Below are positions 51,663-61,900 of a stretch of 64,000 bases of DNA, one piece after another. Source of the DNA: a virus; the IMG/VR virus record IMGVR_UViG_3300042888_001738, positions 1-64,000 of that record, one strand, 5' to 3'. The notes under the pieces are model-generated. The model saw only the letters and a program-made list of their open reading frames with translations, did not search any database and was not told where the DNA came from. A program made the translations under genes and the position numbers. Each line of letters starts with the position of its first letter. Position 1 is the first letter of the stretch.

Positions 51663-53495
51663 ATGTCGGATAGAGAAGAAGAATTAAAGAAGGAAAACAA
51701 ATTACTTGAGGAACAACTTGCGAAATACAAAAAACTGAACCAACAGGATGGTGAACGATCTAGTGGTATGAAAAAACTCTATGACGAAAAAAACCAATAT
51801 GTAGGAAGTTGGACTACAGACCTTTCTGTCATCAAAAAAAGAATGGAAGATACTTTTTCAAGTATAGGTGACGCACTCAACCCTGCAGATTTAGGTGCCT
51901 TTGAAGAATTAGATGAAAGGGCGACAAGTCTCCAAAACAAATTTGGGGCAACTAAGGGTGTAATGGAAGGATACAAACAAAGTATAGCCGACACCATACC
52001 TGAATTAATTAGAATGGGAATTTCCGAAGAAACTGCTGTAACGAATATGGCGACTCTAATGGAAAGTATGGGAAGTTCTGCCACGTTAGGTACCGAAGCA
52101 ATCACTGAAGTATCAGCCGCGGCTAAAGTAAGTGGGGTAGAAATTGGTAAATTATCGGCTAATTTTAGAGATGTCGGTATTTCAATTTATGATGTTGGTG
52201 ATCAAATGAAAGAAGTAACCGATATTGCAAGAGCTGCCGGTGTATCAGTTGCCGGTGTTTCAGACAAAGTAACAAGTAATTTAAATAAAATGAATCTTTA
52301 CAACTTCGATAATGGAGTAAAAGGTTTAGCGAAAATGGCAGTTACTTCAGAAAGACTTGGAATTAGCATGAACCAAGTATTCGAATTTGCGGAACAAATA
52401 TATAATCCTGAAGGTGCAATAGAAATGGCCGCAGGTCTACAAAGACTTGGGGTTACAGCAAGTGGGTTATTGGATCCACTTAAAGCCATGGATATGGCGG
52501 CTAATGACCCTGAAGCACTACAAAAAGAAATTATTAATGTGACAAAAGAATTTACCAAATATAATGAGGCTAATGGTAAGTTTGAAATTATGCCAGGTTC
52601 AAAAAGAAGACTTAGAGAAATTGCTAAAGAAATGCACATACCTGCAGACCAATTAGCATCTATGTCTATTAAGGCGGCGGATTTCGATATGAAAATGAAA
52701 CAAATTGAATTCCCATCTTTGGCTGCGGATCAAGAAACAAAAGAAATGATTGCGGGAATGGCTCAGTTGAAAGACGGAAAGGCACAAATTAATGTTAAAA
52801 ATGAGGCGACTGGTGAATTTGAACTTAAACAAGTTGACCAACTTACCGCCAAAGATATTGAAAGTCTTAAAAAATCCCAAGAAGAGGATAGCATGTCTAT
52901 TGAAGATGTCCAAAGAGAACAACTTAGTATAAGTCAAAAAATTGAGGCGAATACAAGAGGGGCTATTAGTAGTGTTAAAATGGGTAAGGCAACAACTGAA
53001 CCACTTGAAAAGTTATATACCACTATTATGGGTGCTCAAGTAGATATTAGTAGAAATTTTGCAGATCAAACGTCTAGTAAAGGTACAAGAAAGACTCTTA
53101 CATCGATTGGACAACCTATGGAAGATTATATTGTAGGTGGTATTAGCGGTGATGCGAATATGCAAGCCGATGCTGGTAAAAACTTATTAAAGGCTCTTAG
53201 TGATGCTGAACAACAAATTAAAACAGGATCTCAAGAATTTCTAAATCAAACTCTTACAGATATAAGTACTAGATTTAAGGAGGCATACTCACAACCTCAA
53301 AAAGTTGAAACAAAATCAGAAGTAAATTTAAACATGACAATCAACGGTAATGACAATGTTAAGAACATGGATTTAAACTCTGTAAGAAATGATATTGTAA
53401 ACTATCTTACTCAAACTACCGAAGGTAAGGATATTTTGAAAAAGGCAGTTGAGAATCCAAACGCACCAACTGCTATGGTTGGATCAAAAAACTAA
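51663..53495 (+). CDS. Tail tape measure protein
   Basis: A 610-residue protein, close to T4 gp29 (590). It has an N-terminal coiled coil (REEELKKENKLLEEQLAKYKKL), then a long, mainly helical body rich in Ala, Lys, Glu and Met (AAKVSGVEIGKLSANF, GLAKMAVTSERLGIS, MAAGLQRLGVTASGLL). This is typical of tape measures, and the gene sits right after the tube and chaperone genes. The C-terminus is Asn-rich with EVNLNMTINGND. There is no obvious transmembrane segment or muralytic domain. It would set tail length and may be ejected into the host. Confidence 0.75.
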   Translation: MSDREEELKKENKLLEEQLAKYKKLNQQDGERSSGMKKLYDEKNQYVGSWTTDLSVIKKRMEDTFSSIGDALNPADLGAFEELDERATSLQNKFGATKGVMEGYKQSIADTIPELIRMGISEETAVTNMATLMESMGSSATLGTEAITEVSAAAKVSGVEIGKLSANFRDVGISIYDVGDQMKEVTDIARAAGVSVAGVSDKVTSNLNKMNLYNFDNGVKGLAKMAVTSERLGISMNQVFEFAEQIYNPEGAIEMAAGLQRLGVTASGLLDPLKAMDMAANDPEALQKEIINVTKEFTKYNEANGKFEIMPGSKRRLREIAKEMHIPADQLASMSIKAADFDMKMKQIEFPSLAADQETKEMIAGMAQLKDGKAQINVKNEATGEFELKQVDQLTAKDIESLKKSQEEDSMSIEDVQREQLSISQKIEANTRGAISSVKMGKATTEPLEKLYTTIMGAQVDISRNFADQTSSKGTRKTLTSIGQPMEDYIVGGISGDANMQADAGKNLLKALSDAEQQIKTGSQEFLNQTLTDISTRFKEAYSQPQKVETKSEVNLNMTINGNDNVKNMDLNSVRNDIVNYLTQTTEGKDILKKAVENPNAPTAMVGSKN

Positions 53496-53516
53496 TAAAA
53501 AAAATATACCGAACAC

Positions 53517-53525
53517 CTATTTATA
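53517..53525 (+). promoter_or_regulatory. Candidate late-promoter motif
   Basis: CTATTTATA ending 12 nt before the ATG at 53538. Confidence 0.5.
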
Positions 53526-53537
53526 AAATAAAACAAT

Positions 53538-56500
53538 ATGTCTGAAAGTTTTTTATCGTTTGGTAACTCATCGGCTTTTAGGAAACAATTATTAGTTAAG
53601 AATTTAACGCCTTATAATGTTCCTGGAACATACACATCACCAGGTAATCCTGTTGACTATGAAGTTGTGCTTTCAGTCAATAATGTTATTGATTCACCTA
53701 ATAATTACGTATCCACAAATTTATTTGCCCAAGATTTATATCCATTAAATGAATATGGTCCTGAAGGTGGTTTTGGTAACCCCATAGGAGTTAATTCTGT
53801 TGCGTCAACAAACAACCCAGAAGGAACTAATCAAGGTCCTTACGAACCAATTGATACGGTTTTAGATATTGTAAATGAATTCTACATTGAATCTGCTTAT
53901 GTGACTAATAAGTGGGGACCGAGTGGTGGATACAAAGATTTAGTTGTTATTACCGATATACAAAATGCAGGTAACATATACCAACCATATTGGGATCCTG
54001 GATATTATAGTTATTCATCATACCCAACATTTAACATTGTCTTCCAAAACGACCCAATTGGGTCAAACGGACCGTTATCGTCAGATAGTTTTTTAGCTAA
54101 AATTGGGGCTTCTCAGTTAAAGTTTGCTTTTGAGGAACGAGTGGCTCAAGAACTACAACAAGCGACGATTGGTGTTATTAATCTTGATACAATTTCAGAT
54201 CCTTTTTCTGCAAGTTTATTAGCATCAGGACAACAACCATTCTTTATTAGAGATTGGAGAATTACGGTTCCTGAAAATCCTGCTTTGGTTGCAGTATCTT
54301 TAGCTAATCGATTAACAGGAACTTACTTTCCTGTTTCATTTATACCTGGTGATTATTTCGATGGAGATAACCCAATAAATGGACCACAAACAGAGGCAGC
54401 TCTTGGAGTTGCAAATAGTTTAACAGGTGGTTTATTGGCACCAATATTAAACAAATATAGAAGTCCATCTGAAGTTTTTGTTGCAAATACGGGTAATGGT
54501 ACTAGATCTGCATTATTTTCGGCACTTGACTATAACTTATATAGACCGGCATACAACCGAGGAGTAATTGGTGGTTTAATCGCAGGTGCTTCTGCGGCTG
54601 TTAATAGATTATTTGACCAAGACAAAGCTCAATCTTCGGGTTATTATGTTGGTAATGAAAATGCAGAACCATCACAAATTGATGGACCACCAAACCAAGT
54701 TCCTGTTAACCAATTCGGAGTCCAACAACAAAGTATTGTTTATGGACCACAAGAATTGGCTAAACTTTATGAGGGTAACGAAAGTTTAATCAATTTTGGT
54801 TTAGCGGGTAGATCTTATAGTGACGGTGGAGGAACTTCGGGTCAATTAGTTTGGACATCACCAAAGTATAAAGGTAATGCAGGGTTTAGAGCAACGCAAG
54901 GTGGTGGGGCTGGTAGTTTGGATGACGATTTCAATCAGATATCGGCAGATTATTTACGATACCAATCTGTTGACATTCCATTTAGACCTGGTTCTATTTT
55001 ATATGAAACACAACGACTTGTTGATTCTGCAGACCAAGTACAAGGACAGGCGAGATTAAAACACGTAGGTACTGCAATTAACCAAGTTTCTAAAGTATTC
55101 AACGACGGATATAAGGAAATGACAAAAGGTTCTATGGTACTTTCATATGTTAATCAAGCCGATGGAACACAAGCGGGATTAGAATATTGTAGAGTATTCC
55201 AAAAGGATACACCATATTATACTTATGCCGATCTACAAAAGTCTGCGGGTATTACTACGGAAGGTAGAAGAGTTGATTATTCAATTTTAGATAGTACCTA
55301 TAATTTGAACATTGCCCCATTAAAAAATCCTGGGTCAACAAATATTGTTGATGGAAAAGTTAAGAAATACATGTTCTCAATTGAAAATTTGGCGTGGAGA
55401 ACTTCAGACAGACCTGGTTATACTTATGATGATTTACCTGTTTGTGAGAAGGGACCTAATGGTGGTAGAATTATGTGGTTCCCACCATATGATTTAAAAT
55501 TTTCTGATGACTCAAAACCAGATTTTAACTCAACATTTTTCTTAGGAAGACCTGAGCCAATTTATACATATAAAAATACAAGTAGATCAGGACAGTTAAC
55601 TTGGACTATTATTGTTGATAACCCTTCTATGTTAAATACAATAATTGAAAAACAAATGAAAGGTGTTGGTAAAGAACGAGTACAAAGTGTTGTGGACTCA
55701 TTCTTTGCAGGTTGTACTAAGTATGATATATATGAATTAGGTATCAAATTTAATATGATACCGACAAAAGATTTATTTACGTACCAACAAATCTTAAATA
55801 ACCCAAGATTAACGACTGAGGAGCAAATACAGGTATTTGAAAGTATACCACAAGATCCGGTAACAAAACAACCTAATAAAGCAACTGGTGGTGACGGAAC
55901 CCCAAATACCACAGAAACGGGAACAGAAACCGCTGAAAATACCAAACCTACTGATGTTGATTTGAGTAAGTATGTTGGTTATGGATTTTATTTTGAAAAT
56001 GATATACCTAAAGGAAACCCTGGAACAACTGCAGCATCACCATATAATGTATATTATGACAACTATATTGGTTTACAAAACACCACATATCAATCTGAAG
56101 CACCAACCACAGTTTCATCAGGAGGACAGGAGTTCCAAAAGGCTGGAATACCACAATTCTTCAGTGACGTGATCACTGGAAACTTTAATCTTATTCAGAC
56201 CGGGTTAATGAAGGAAATTGATGAGGTATTAATTAAAAATGGGTCCATCACAATCGATATGGTTGGATCTGCATCTGCACCTGCAAAGGTTAGTTATAAC
56301 CAAAAACTTTCTGAAAGAAGAAATGACTCAGTTAAGAAGTGGATGTTGGCTTACAAATTGTCAAATGGAGACACCGTCCAAAAATATGCAGATTCGCAAA
56401 AATTTACTATGAACTTTAAAGGGAGTGGTGAAGAGTTAGTAATACCTAAAACAAAAAAAGATGCGGATGCAACATCATTCACAGGTGACACTTCGGTAAC

Positions 56501-58610
56501 AACATCATCTGGCGGTGACATATTATCTGCTCAAGTAAATTGTACGGATGATATTATAAATTTAACAACAACCCCAAATAAAGTTAATAGTCAATCACAG
56601 TGGTATAGTATACCGGCAATGGCATGTCGAAGAGTTTCGATACTAAAAATTGTTGCAACCGTCCCACCTGAAAAGGTAGTAAAAGACCCTGACCCAATAC
56701 CTGTCCCTGATGATGGATCAACACCAAACCCACAAAACATATTAACTGGTCAGACTCAAAGTATTAAACCTGAACCAAAAATAACTATAGAACAAAAAAT
56801 TAAGGAGGGTATATCTAAAAAGATATTAAGAAACTTATTCACGGAGTGTGATTACTTCCAAGTGATTAAAGAGACTGATCCCATGATTTATGATACAATC
56901 AAAGATAAGATCAAATTCTTTAGTCCCGCTTTTCACTCTATGACACCTGAGGGTTTAAATGCGAGATTAACATTCTTACAACAGTGTACAAGACCGGGTC
57001 AAACAATACCTGTGATTGGACCTGATGGTAGACCAAAATATAATGATGCGTTAAACACATCATTCGGAGCACCACCAATATTGGTATTAAGAGTCGGTGA
57101 CTTCTATCATACAAAAATAGTACCGACAAGTTTAGGTATTTCTTATGAACCATTAGTTTTAGATATGAATCCTGAAGGTATTGGTGTACAACCTATGTTG
57201 GCAAAAATTAGTTTAAGTTTTAATATTATCGGTGGTATGGGTATAAAAGAACCCGTACAAGAATTACAAAACGCATTATCGTTTAACTATTATGCAAATA
57301 CTGAGATATATGACGAAAGGGCAACCCCAACCGAAGATACAAGTAAGTTAGACAAATATGTTGTTGAAAAAATAACAAACGGTTTACCACCAGTAACAAC
57401 TTCAGATCAAGCACAAATTAATAGCGTACAACCTAAAAAAGGTGGAAGTACTATAGGTGTTATTGCGAGTGATACCAATATGGATTATGCACCTCTGTTA
57501 ACCTCTCTACAAGATGGTTTACGAGGTTACTTCACCACATATTATGATGCTTTAGAAAAGATCAGTACTGATTATAATTATGGTATATTACAATTGTATT
57601 TGAAAGATAGATCTTATGTTAAAGGTGATGTTTCGGTTTATACGAACGATAAAAAAGAAACGACTTTATTTGGTAAAAACAACAAATACCAAGATTATAT
57701 TGAAAACCTCATCAAAAAAGTTAAAAAGGATATTGATGATGAAGATTCACCTATTATAAAACCTTTGGTAGGAGATGGTCAAGGTATGACAAACAAACAA
57801 AAAAGAGAAATACAAGACAAGTTAAAAACTTTGGCGGATCAAAGACAAGGTGCCATCTTAGATGTTTTAAATGCGAATACAAATAACATCATACAGAATC
57901 AAACCGAGTTAAATTACATTTTTAGACAATTGGATGTAGTCGCTTCTAAACTTGATGGTGAGTTAAATACAAATAACAAACCAAAACTTTATGATTTAAG
58001 TGGTGATACATTCTTCGCACCAGCAACAACTGAAGGTTCATTATCAAATGTGTTTACCGTTAAAGTACCAGAAGCAATCAAAGAGTTTGAAGATATAATG
58101 ACTGAACTCAAGATAGTTACAAATTACTTCGACCCTAGTACATCCAGTTTAAATAGTGGTGATGGATGTGACTTTAAATTTGGGGGTACAAGTATTTTTG
58201 GAGATAGTTGTCCTAACAATAGATTTTATATTGCGATGTCGACATTATTTACCGATTCTAATTTATTAACGTCAGTAATAAATGATTTAACAAGTGGGGA
58301 GGAAGTTAAGAAAAATCCGGCGTTGGTAACACAAATTAATGAGGTTTGTAAAAATTATGGAGTTTTCTGTACTAATACAAATACATCATTTAACGGACAA
58401 TTTACGAAAACGGAAACCGATACAATATATGGACCAAGATTTAAAGCCGTAACAACATTTGCTTTACCTGATAGTACGGTTAAGATTTGTAATTATAGTA
58501 CTGACGTAACACAAGACGTTAATCAAAAAAATAAAAAAATAGAAGACCTATATTCAAATAATAATTTGAACAATAAAAATACCTTCAACGGAAAAGTAAC
58601 ATTTAATTAA
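53538..58610 (+). CDS. Giant baseplate protein with an OmpA-like segment
   Basis: A 1690-residue protein following the tape measure. Long Asn/Pro/Gly-rich beta regions suggest a multidomain baseplate hub or wedge protein. Around residues 900-960, IDMVGSASAPAKVSYNQKLSERR and SVKKWM match the OmpA/MotB C-terminal peptidoglycan-binding pattern ('V.G.AS.......N..LS..RA..V'). Near residues 1160-1260, ILRVGDFYHTKIVPTSLGISYEPL and LSFNIIGGMG look like a conserved tail-hub domain. A coiled, Lys/Asp-rich stretch (LIKKVKKDIDDEDSP) follows. The next gene starts 1 nt after its stop. An OmpA-like unit could grip the host cell wall during penetration (inference). Confidence 0.7.
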   Translation: MSESFLSFGNSSAFRKQLLVKNLTPYNVPGTYTSPGNPVDYEVVLSVNNVIDSPNNYVSTNLFAQDLYPLNEYGPEGGFGNPIGVNSVASTNNPEGTNQGPYEPIDTVLDIVNEFYIESAYVTNKWGPSGGYKDLVVITDIQNAGNIYQPYWDPGYYSYSSYPTFNIVFQNDPIGSNGPLSSDSFLAKIGASQLKFAFEERVAQELQQATIGVINLDTISDPFSASLLASGQQPFFIRDWRITVPENPALVAVSLANRLTGTYFPVSFIPGDYFDGDNPINGPQTEAALGVANSLTGGLLAPILNKYRSPSEVFVANTGNGTRSALFSALDYNLYRPAYNRGVIGGLIAGASAAVNRLFDQDKAQSSGYYVGNENAEPSQIDGPPNQVPVNQFGVQQQSIVYGPQELAKLYEGNESLINFGLAGRSYSDGGGTSGQLVWTSPKYKGNAGFRATQGGGAGSLDDDFNQISADYLRYQSVDIPFRPGSILYETQRLVDSADQVQGQARLKHVGTAINQVSKVFNDGYKEMTKGSMVLSYVNQADGTQAGLEYCRVFQKDTPYYTYADLQKSAGITTEGRRVDYSILDSTYNLNIAPLKNPGSTNIVDGKVKKYMFSIENLAWRTSDRPGYTYDDLPVCEKGPNGGRIMWFPPYDLKFSDDSKPDFNSTFFLGRPEPIYTYKNTSRSGQLTWTIIVDNPSMLNTIIEKQMKGVGKERVQSVVDSFFAGCTKYDIYELGIKFNMIPTKDLFTYQQILNNPRLTTEEQIQVFESIPQDPVTKQPNKATGGDGTPNTTETGTETAENTKPTDVDLSKYVGYGFYFENDIPKGNPGTTAASPYNVYYDNYIGLQNTTYQSEAPTTVSSGGQEFQKAGIPQFFSDVITGNFNLIQTGLMKEIDEVLIKNGSITIDMVGSASAPAKVSYNQKLSERRNDSVKKWMLAYKLSNGDTVQKYADSQKFTMNFKGSGEELVIPKTKKDADATSFTGDTSVTTSSGGDILSAQVNCTDDIINLTTTPNKVNSQSQWYSIPAMACRRVSILKIVATVPPEKVVKDPDPIPVPDDGSTPNPQNILTGQTQSIKPEPKITIEQKIKEGISKKILRNLFTECDYFQVIKETDPMIYDTIKDKIKFFSPAFHSMTPEGLNARLTFLQQCTRPGQTIPVIGPDGRPKYNDALNTSFGAPPILVLRVGDFYHTKIVPTSLGISYEPLVLDMNPEGIGVQPMLAKISLSFNIIGGMGIKEPVQELQNALSFNYYANTEIYDERATPTEDTSKLDKYVVEKITNGLPPVTTSDQAQINSVQPKKGGSTIGVIASDTNMDYAPLLTSLQDGLRGYFTTYYDALEKISTDYNYGILQLYLKDRSYVKGDVSVYTNDKKETTLFGKNNKYQDYIENLIKKVKKDIDDEDSPIIKPLVGDGQGMTNKQKREIQDKLKTLADQRQGAILDVLNANTNNIIQNQTELNYIFRQLDVVASKLDGELNTNNKPKLYDLSGDTFFAPATTEGSLSNVFTVKVPEAIKEFEDIMTELKIVTNYFDPSTSSLNSGDGCDFKFGGTSIFGDSCPNNRFYIAMSTLFTDSNLLTSVINDLTSGEEVKKNPALVTQINEVCKNYGVFCTNTNTSFNGQFTKTETDTIYGPRFKAVTTFALPDSTVKICNYSTDVTQDVNQKNKKIEDLYSNNNLNNKNTFNGKVTFN

Positions 58611-58611
58611 A

Positions 58612-58935
58612 ATGGCATTACAATATTGGAATAGATATACCGACTTTTTAATCAACGGACAACAGACTGTTGTACCTGGTGTTGCATTACCAACTAAAAC
58701 TTCAGATAAAAACTTTATTTACAAAGTTGGTCAATCACGATTGGATAAAACATCACAACAATTTTACGGAACCCCATACTTTGGTTGGTTAATTCTACAG
58801 GCAAATCCGCAATATACAGGTGATGAATTTTCAATACCTGACGGTGCGGTATTGACAATTCCATTTCCGTTAGTAGCTTCATTACAAGATTATAAAAATT
58901 CATTAGATAATTACTATTTCTACTATGGCAGATAA
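58612..58935 (+). CDS. Baseplate protein with LysM / tail protein X-like domain (gp53-like)
   Basis: A 107-residue protein. Residues 35-90 (SRLDKTSQQFYGTPYFGWLILQANP, then IPDGAVLTIPFP) follow the LysM/gpX plan of 'D.ia..fYG.....w.i...N......i..G..L.iP'. LysM-like domains occur in baseplate proteins such as T4 gp53 and P2 gpX. It starts 1 nt after the giant baseplate gene and overlaps the next gene by 11 nt, so it is translated as part of the baseplate operon. Confidence 0.72.
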   Translation: MALQYWNRYTDFLINGQQTVVPGVALPTKTSDKNFIYKVGQSRLDKTSQQFYGTPYFGWLILQANPQYTGDEFSIPDGAVLTIPFPLVASLQDYKNSLDNYYFYYGR

Positions 58936-61900
58936 CGGGGAAAATATTTTAGTTGAGTTTGATTATGACAACATTACCCTTATTGATCCAAACAAATTAG
59001 TAGACCAAGATGGTAATGTAAAAGAAAGATTAGTCAAACAAGAAGATTTGGTTTATTACGCCAATCTTGAGTGTAATGTATTGCCTCGAACTAAGTTGGC
59101 GGTAGGTTCCGCAATGAACGACCAACAAAGAACAATCTCGGTTGGTAAGATTAATTTCTTAAATCCAGGTAGTAAGACTTTTATGGATACCGCTTGGTCT
59201 GATGAAATTACAGGTAAAGACAGCGTTCAAGGAAAGGGAGTAAATCAAGTAAATTTAACTTCGGTTAAAAATCCTAATAAGTCCGATGACTTTTATATAA
59301 CCCAAAACTTAAATTCAAACGGAACACCAGGAGCCGTTGATAATGGTTTCTTGGGGATGAAAAGTATTAACGTATCAATAGGTTTGGATTTCTTACCCGT
59401 AATTACGGTTGACCTTGAGGATGTTAAAGGACGAGCATTATTTGAAGGTGGAAATAATTCACCATACGCAGCGTTCTTCCAATTACCATACCCACAGTTT
59501 ACATTAACGTTAAAGGGATATTACGGTAAAGCGGTTAAGTTCCCAATAATGTTGCAGTCATTTACATCTAAATTTGATCCATCAACACATAACTTTGTAG
59601 TAAGTTTAAAATTCTACGGATACAAATATACGTTGTTGTCTTATGTGAACTTCGGATCTTTGATGGCGGTACCACACATGTATAATAATACAGTGACTCA
59701 AGCACCTGTATCTGTAGAACAAGGTACAACATCAAACGCAACAACGGCAACCTCACCTACTGTTGTGAGTAGAGGTTATCAAAAAATGAAAGAGATCTAC
59801 TCTAACTACAAATCAAAAGGTTTAATTCCTGATGATTTCCCTGAGATCACTTTAAATCAATTGAAATATAGATTACAAAGATTTATCGATGAGGTTTTAG
59901 AAGATTTCACCAAAGAGAATATGGGTGTTATGACAACTATGACCGATTATACTAATACGTTGTTATCATACCAACAAAAAGTATTTTTATTTACGACATC
60001 ATGGTTTAATACATACATGGATATCAAAAACCCAATAATCCTTAAGAGTGGACAAAAGGTTTATGATTATAAAAAAGAATTGTCACCTGAAAAAAGGGAA
60101 ACTGCCCTTACTGAGTTAGATGGTATTATCAAAGAATATAATGCTAGATTAAATGAAAATAAGGTTTTTGGTGTTGGGGGTAGTTACACAATTGGTAATA
60201 TTACCGAACAAACACAAATTCCATTTAACATCACAACAGGTACTTTTAGAGTTTCTATTAAACCTGATGATGTAAATATAATTAAAACATTCCAAGCACA
60301 AGAGAACGCACCAAAAGAAAAATTATCACCAGCCGGAACTCCGTTATCAAATCAAACAAAGGCTGATATTGCGTACACTAATTTTTTATTATCATCACAA
60401 ATATCCTTTATTGCTAATAACTTCACATATAACTATTTTGAGGGTCTAAAATCTTTTATGGAGATAACAGACGGAATGTCTAAACAAGCCGCAACCCTAA
60501 GAACTAAAATAGAACAACAAATTACAACTAGTTTAGCTGAGAAGTTTAATTCAAGAGGGGGAGGAGGTCTCGGATTTACTCCTTCTATTAGAAATATCTT
60601 GGCGGTGTTTTATTGTCAGGGTGAAGCATTTTTAAGATTGTTAGATGATGTTCATAAGAAAGCTTGGGAACAAAGAGAAAATGACTATAGACGAGCTGCG
60701 ATATTTGGTAACCAAACAACCGCACCAAGTGTTGACATAAAATCATCAACACAGAATAACGAACCAATATATCCTTGGCCTCAAGTGATACAAGAAACTG
60801 TAGGTGACGACGGCAAAGAAAAATTCGAATTAATTTATCCTGGTGCACAAAATGTTGCGTCATCGTATAGGGCTTATAGTCCTGAGATTTGGCCTGAAGT
60901 GGAGTTTGTGGAACAATTCATTAAAGGATACACTGAACGTCAAAAAACTGATGATAAAGTGGGTGCCGAATTTAATGAATTAAATAACCAACCATCAAGA
61001 GCATCACTAAATGCTATTGAATTCCCTGTCACAAACGAGGTTTTCCAAAACAAAGAAGAATCAAAATACTTTTTTGAGATTTACGAAAGACTCATGTTAA
61101 ATTCGTACTACAGCAAGTTTAACAGAATGTCCGGTTATGATTTATCAATATATGAAGCCGAAGCTGATGATGAAGCGGTAAACGTAATTAAAAGTTTGGG
61201 TGCGGATAACCCATTTTTAACAAAGAAAATTAAAGAATATCTTTTAGATAGTAATAATTATTTACCATTTTTAAGACATATATCTAATCAAGGACAAGGT
61301 GATAGTTGGCAAACTTTTATCAAAGGTACATTCGTAACACCATATATTAGAAATGATGTTGAAAACCCAAGCGTTGTGTATAACTCTGATATCTTAGCAT
61401 CAACAAAATCACAACCTAATGTTTCTTTATCTAATCCAAGAAACCTTACAAATTTAGAAAAGTATTTGACTGAGACATCGAGTAGTAATACTTTCGACTT
61501 TACCGATGTTTACCCGATCACAAATTTAAATTGGGATAGAAATAATTTAGCGAATGGTAAAAGTCTTAATAACGCTAATGAGGCTTTCGATACTAAAGAT
61601 GTTTTAGAGTATAACGATACTCATAAGACTGTAACTAATTTTGAAGACGACGATAACGAAACGACAAAAAGACCGTATACTTATTTTAATTTTCAAAATT
61701 TATCGGTAACTCCTGATACAACAAATTTAAAAACTTTTTATAATACAAGAGCATATAAAAACCAATTAGTAACAGAAGGTAATTTAAAATATACAGGTTA
61801 TTCAAATCACTTAACTGAAACACAAACTACATCAATGTTGAACACACCGTATTTTATTAATGCTGTACAACAGGGTGTGTTTAATTTTAGATACAAACAA

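Noticed and set aside
52298-52639. A 113-codon minus-strand frame in the tape-measure gene.
   Set aside because: Antisense shadow in a helical Ala/Lys/Glu region; no start signal and complete overlap with a well-supported gene.
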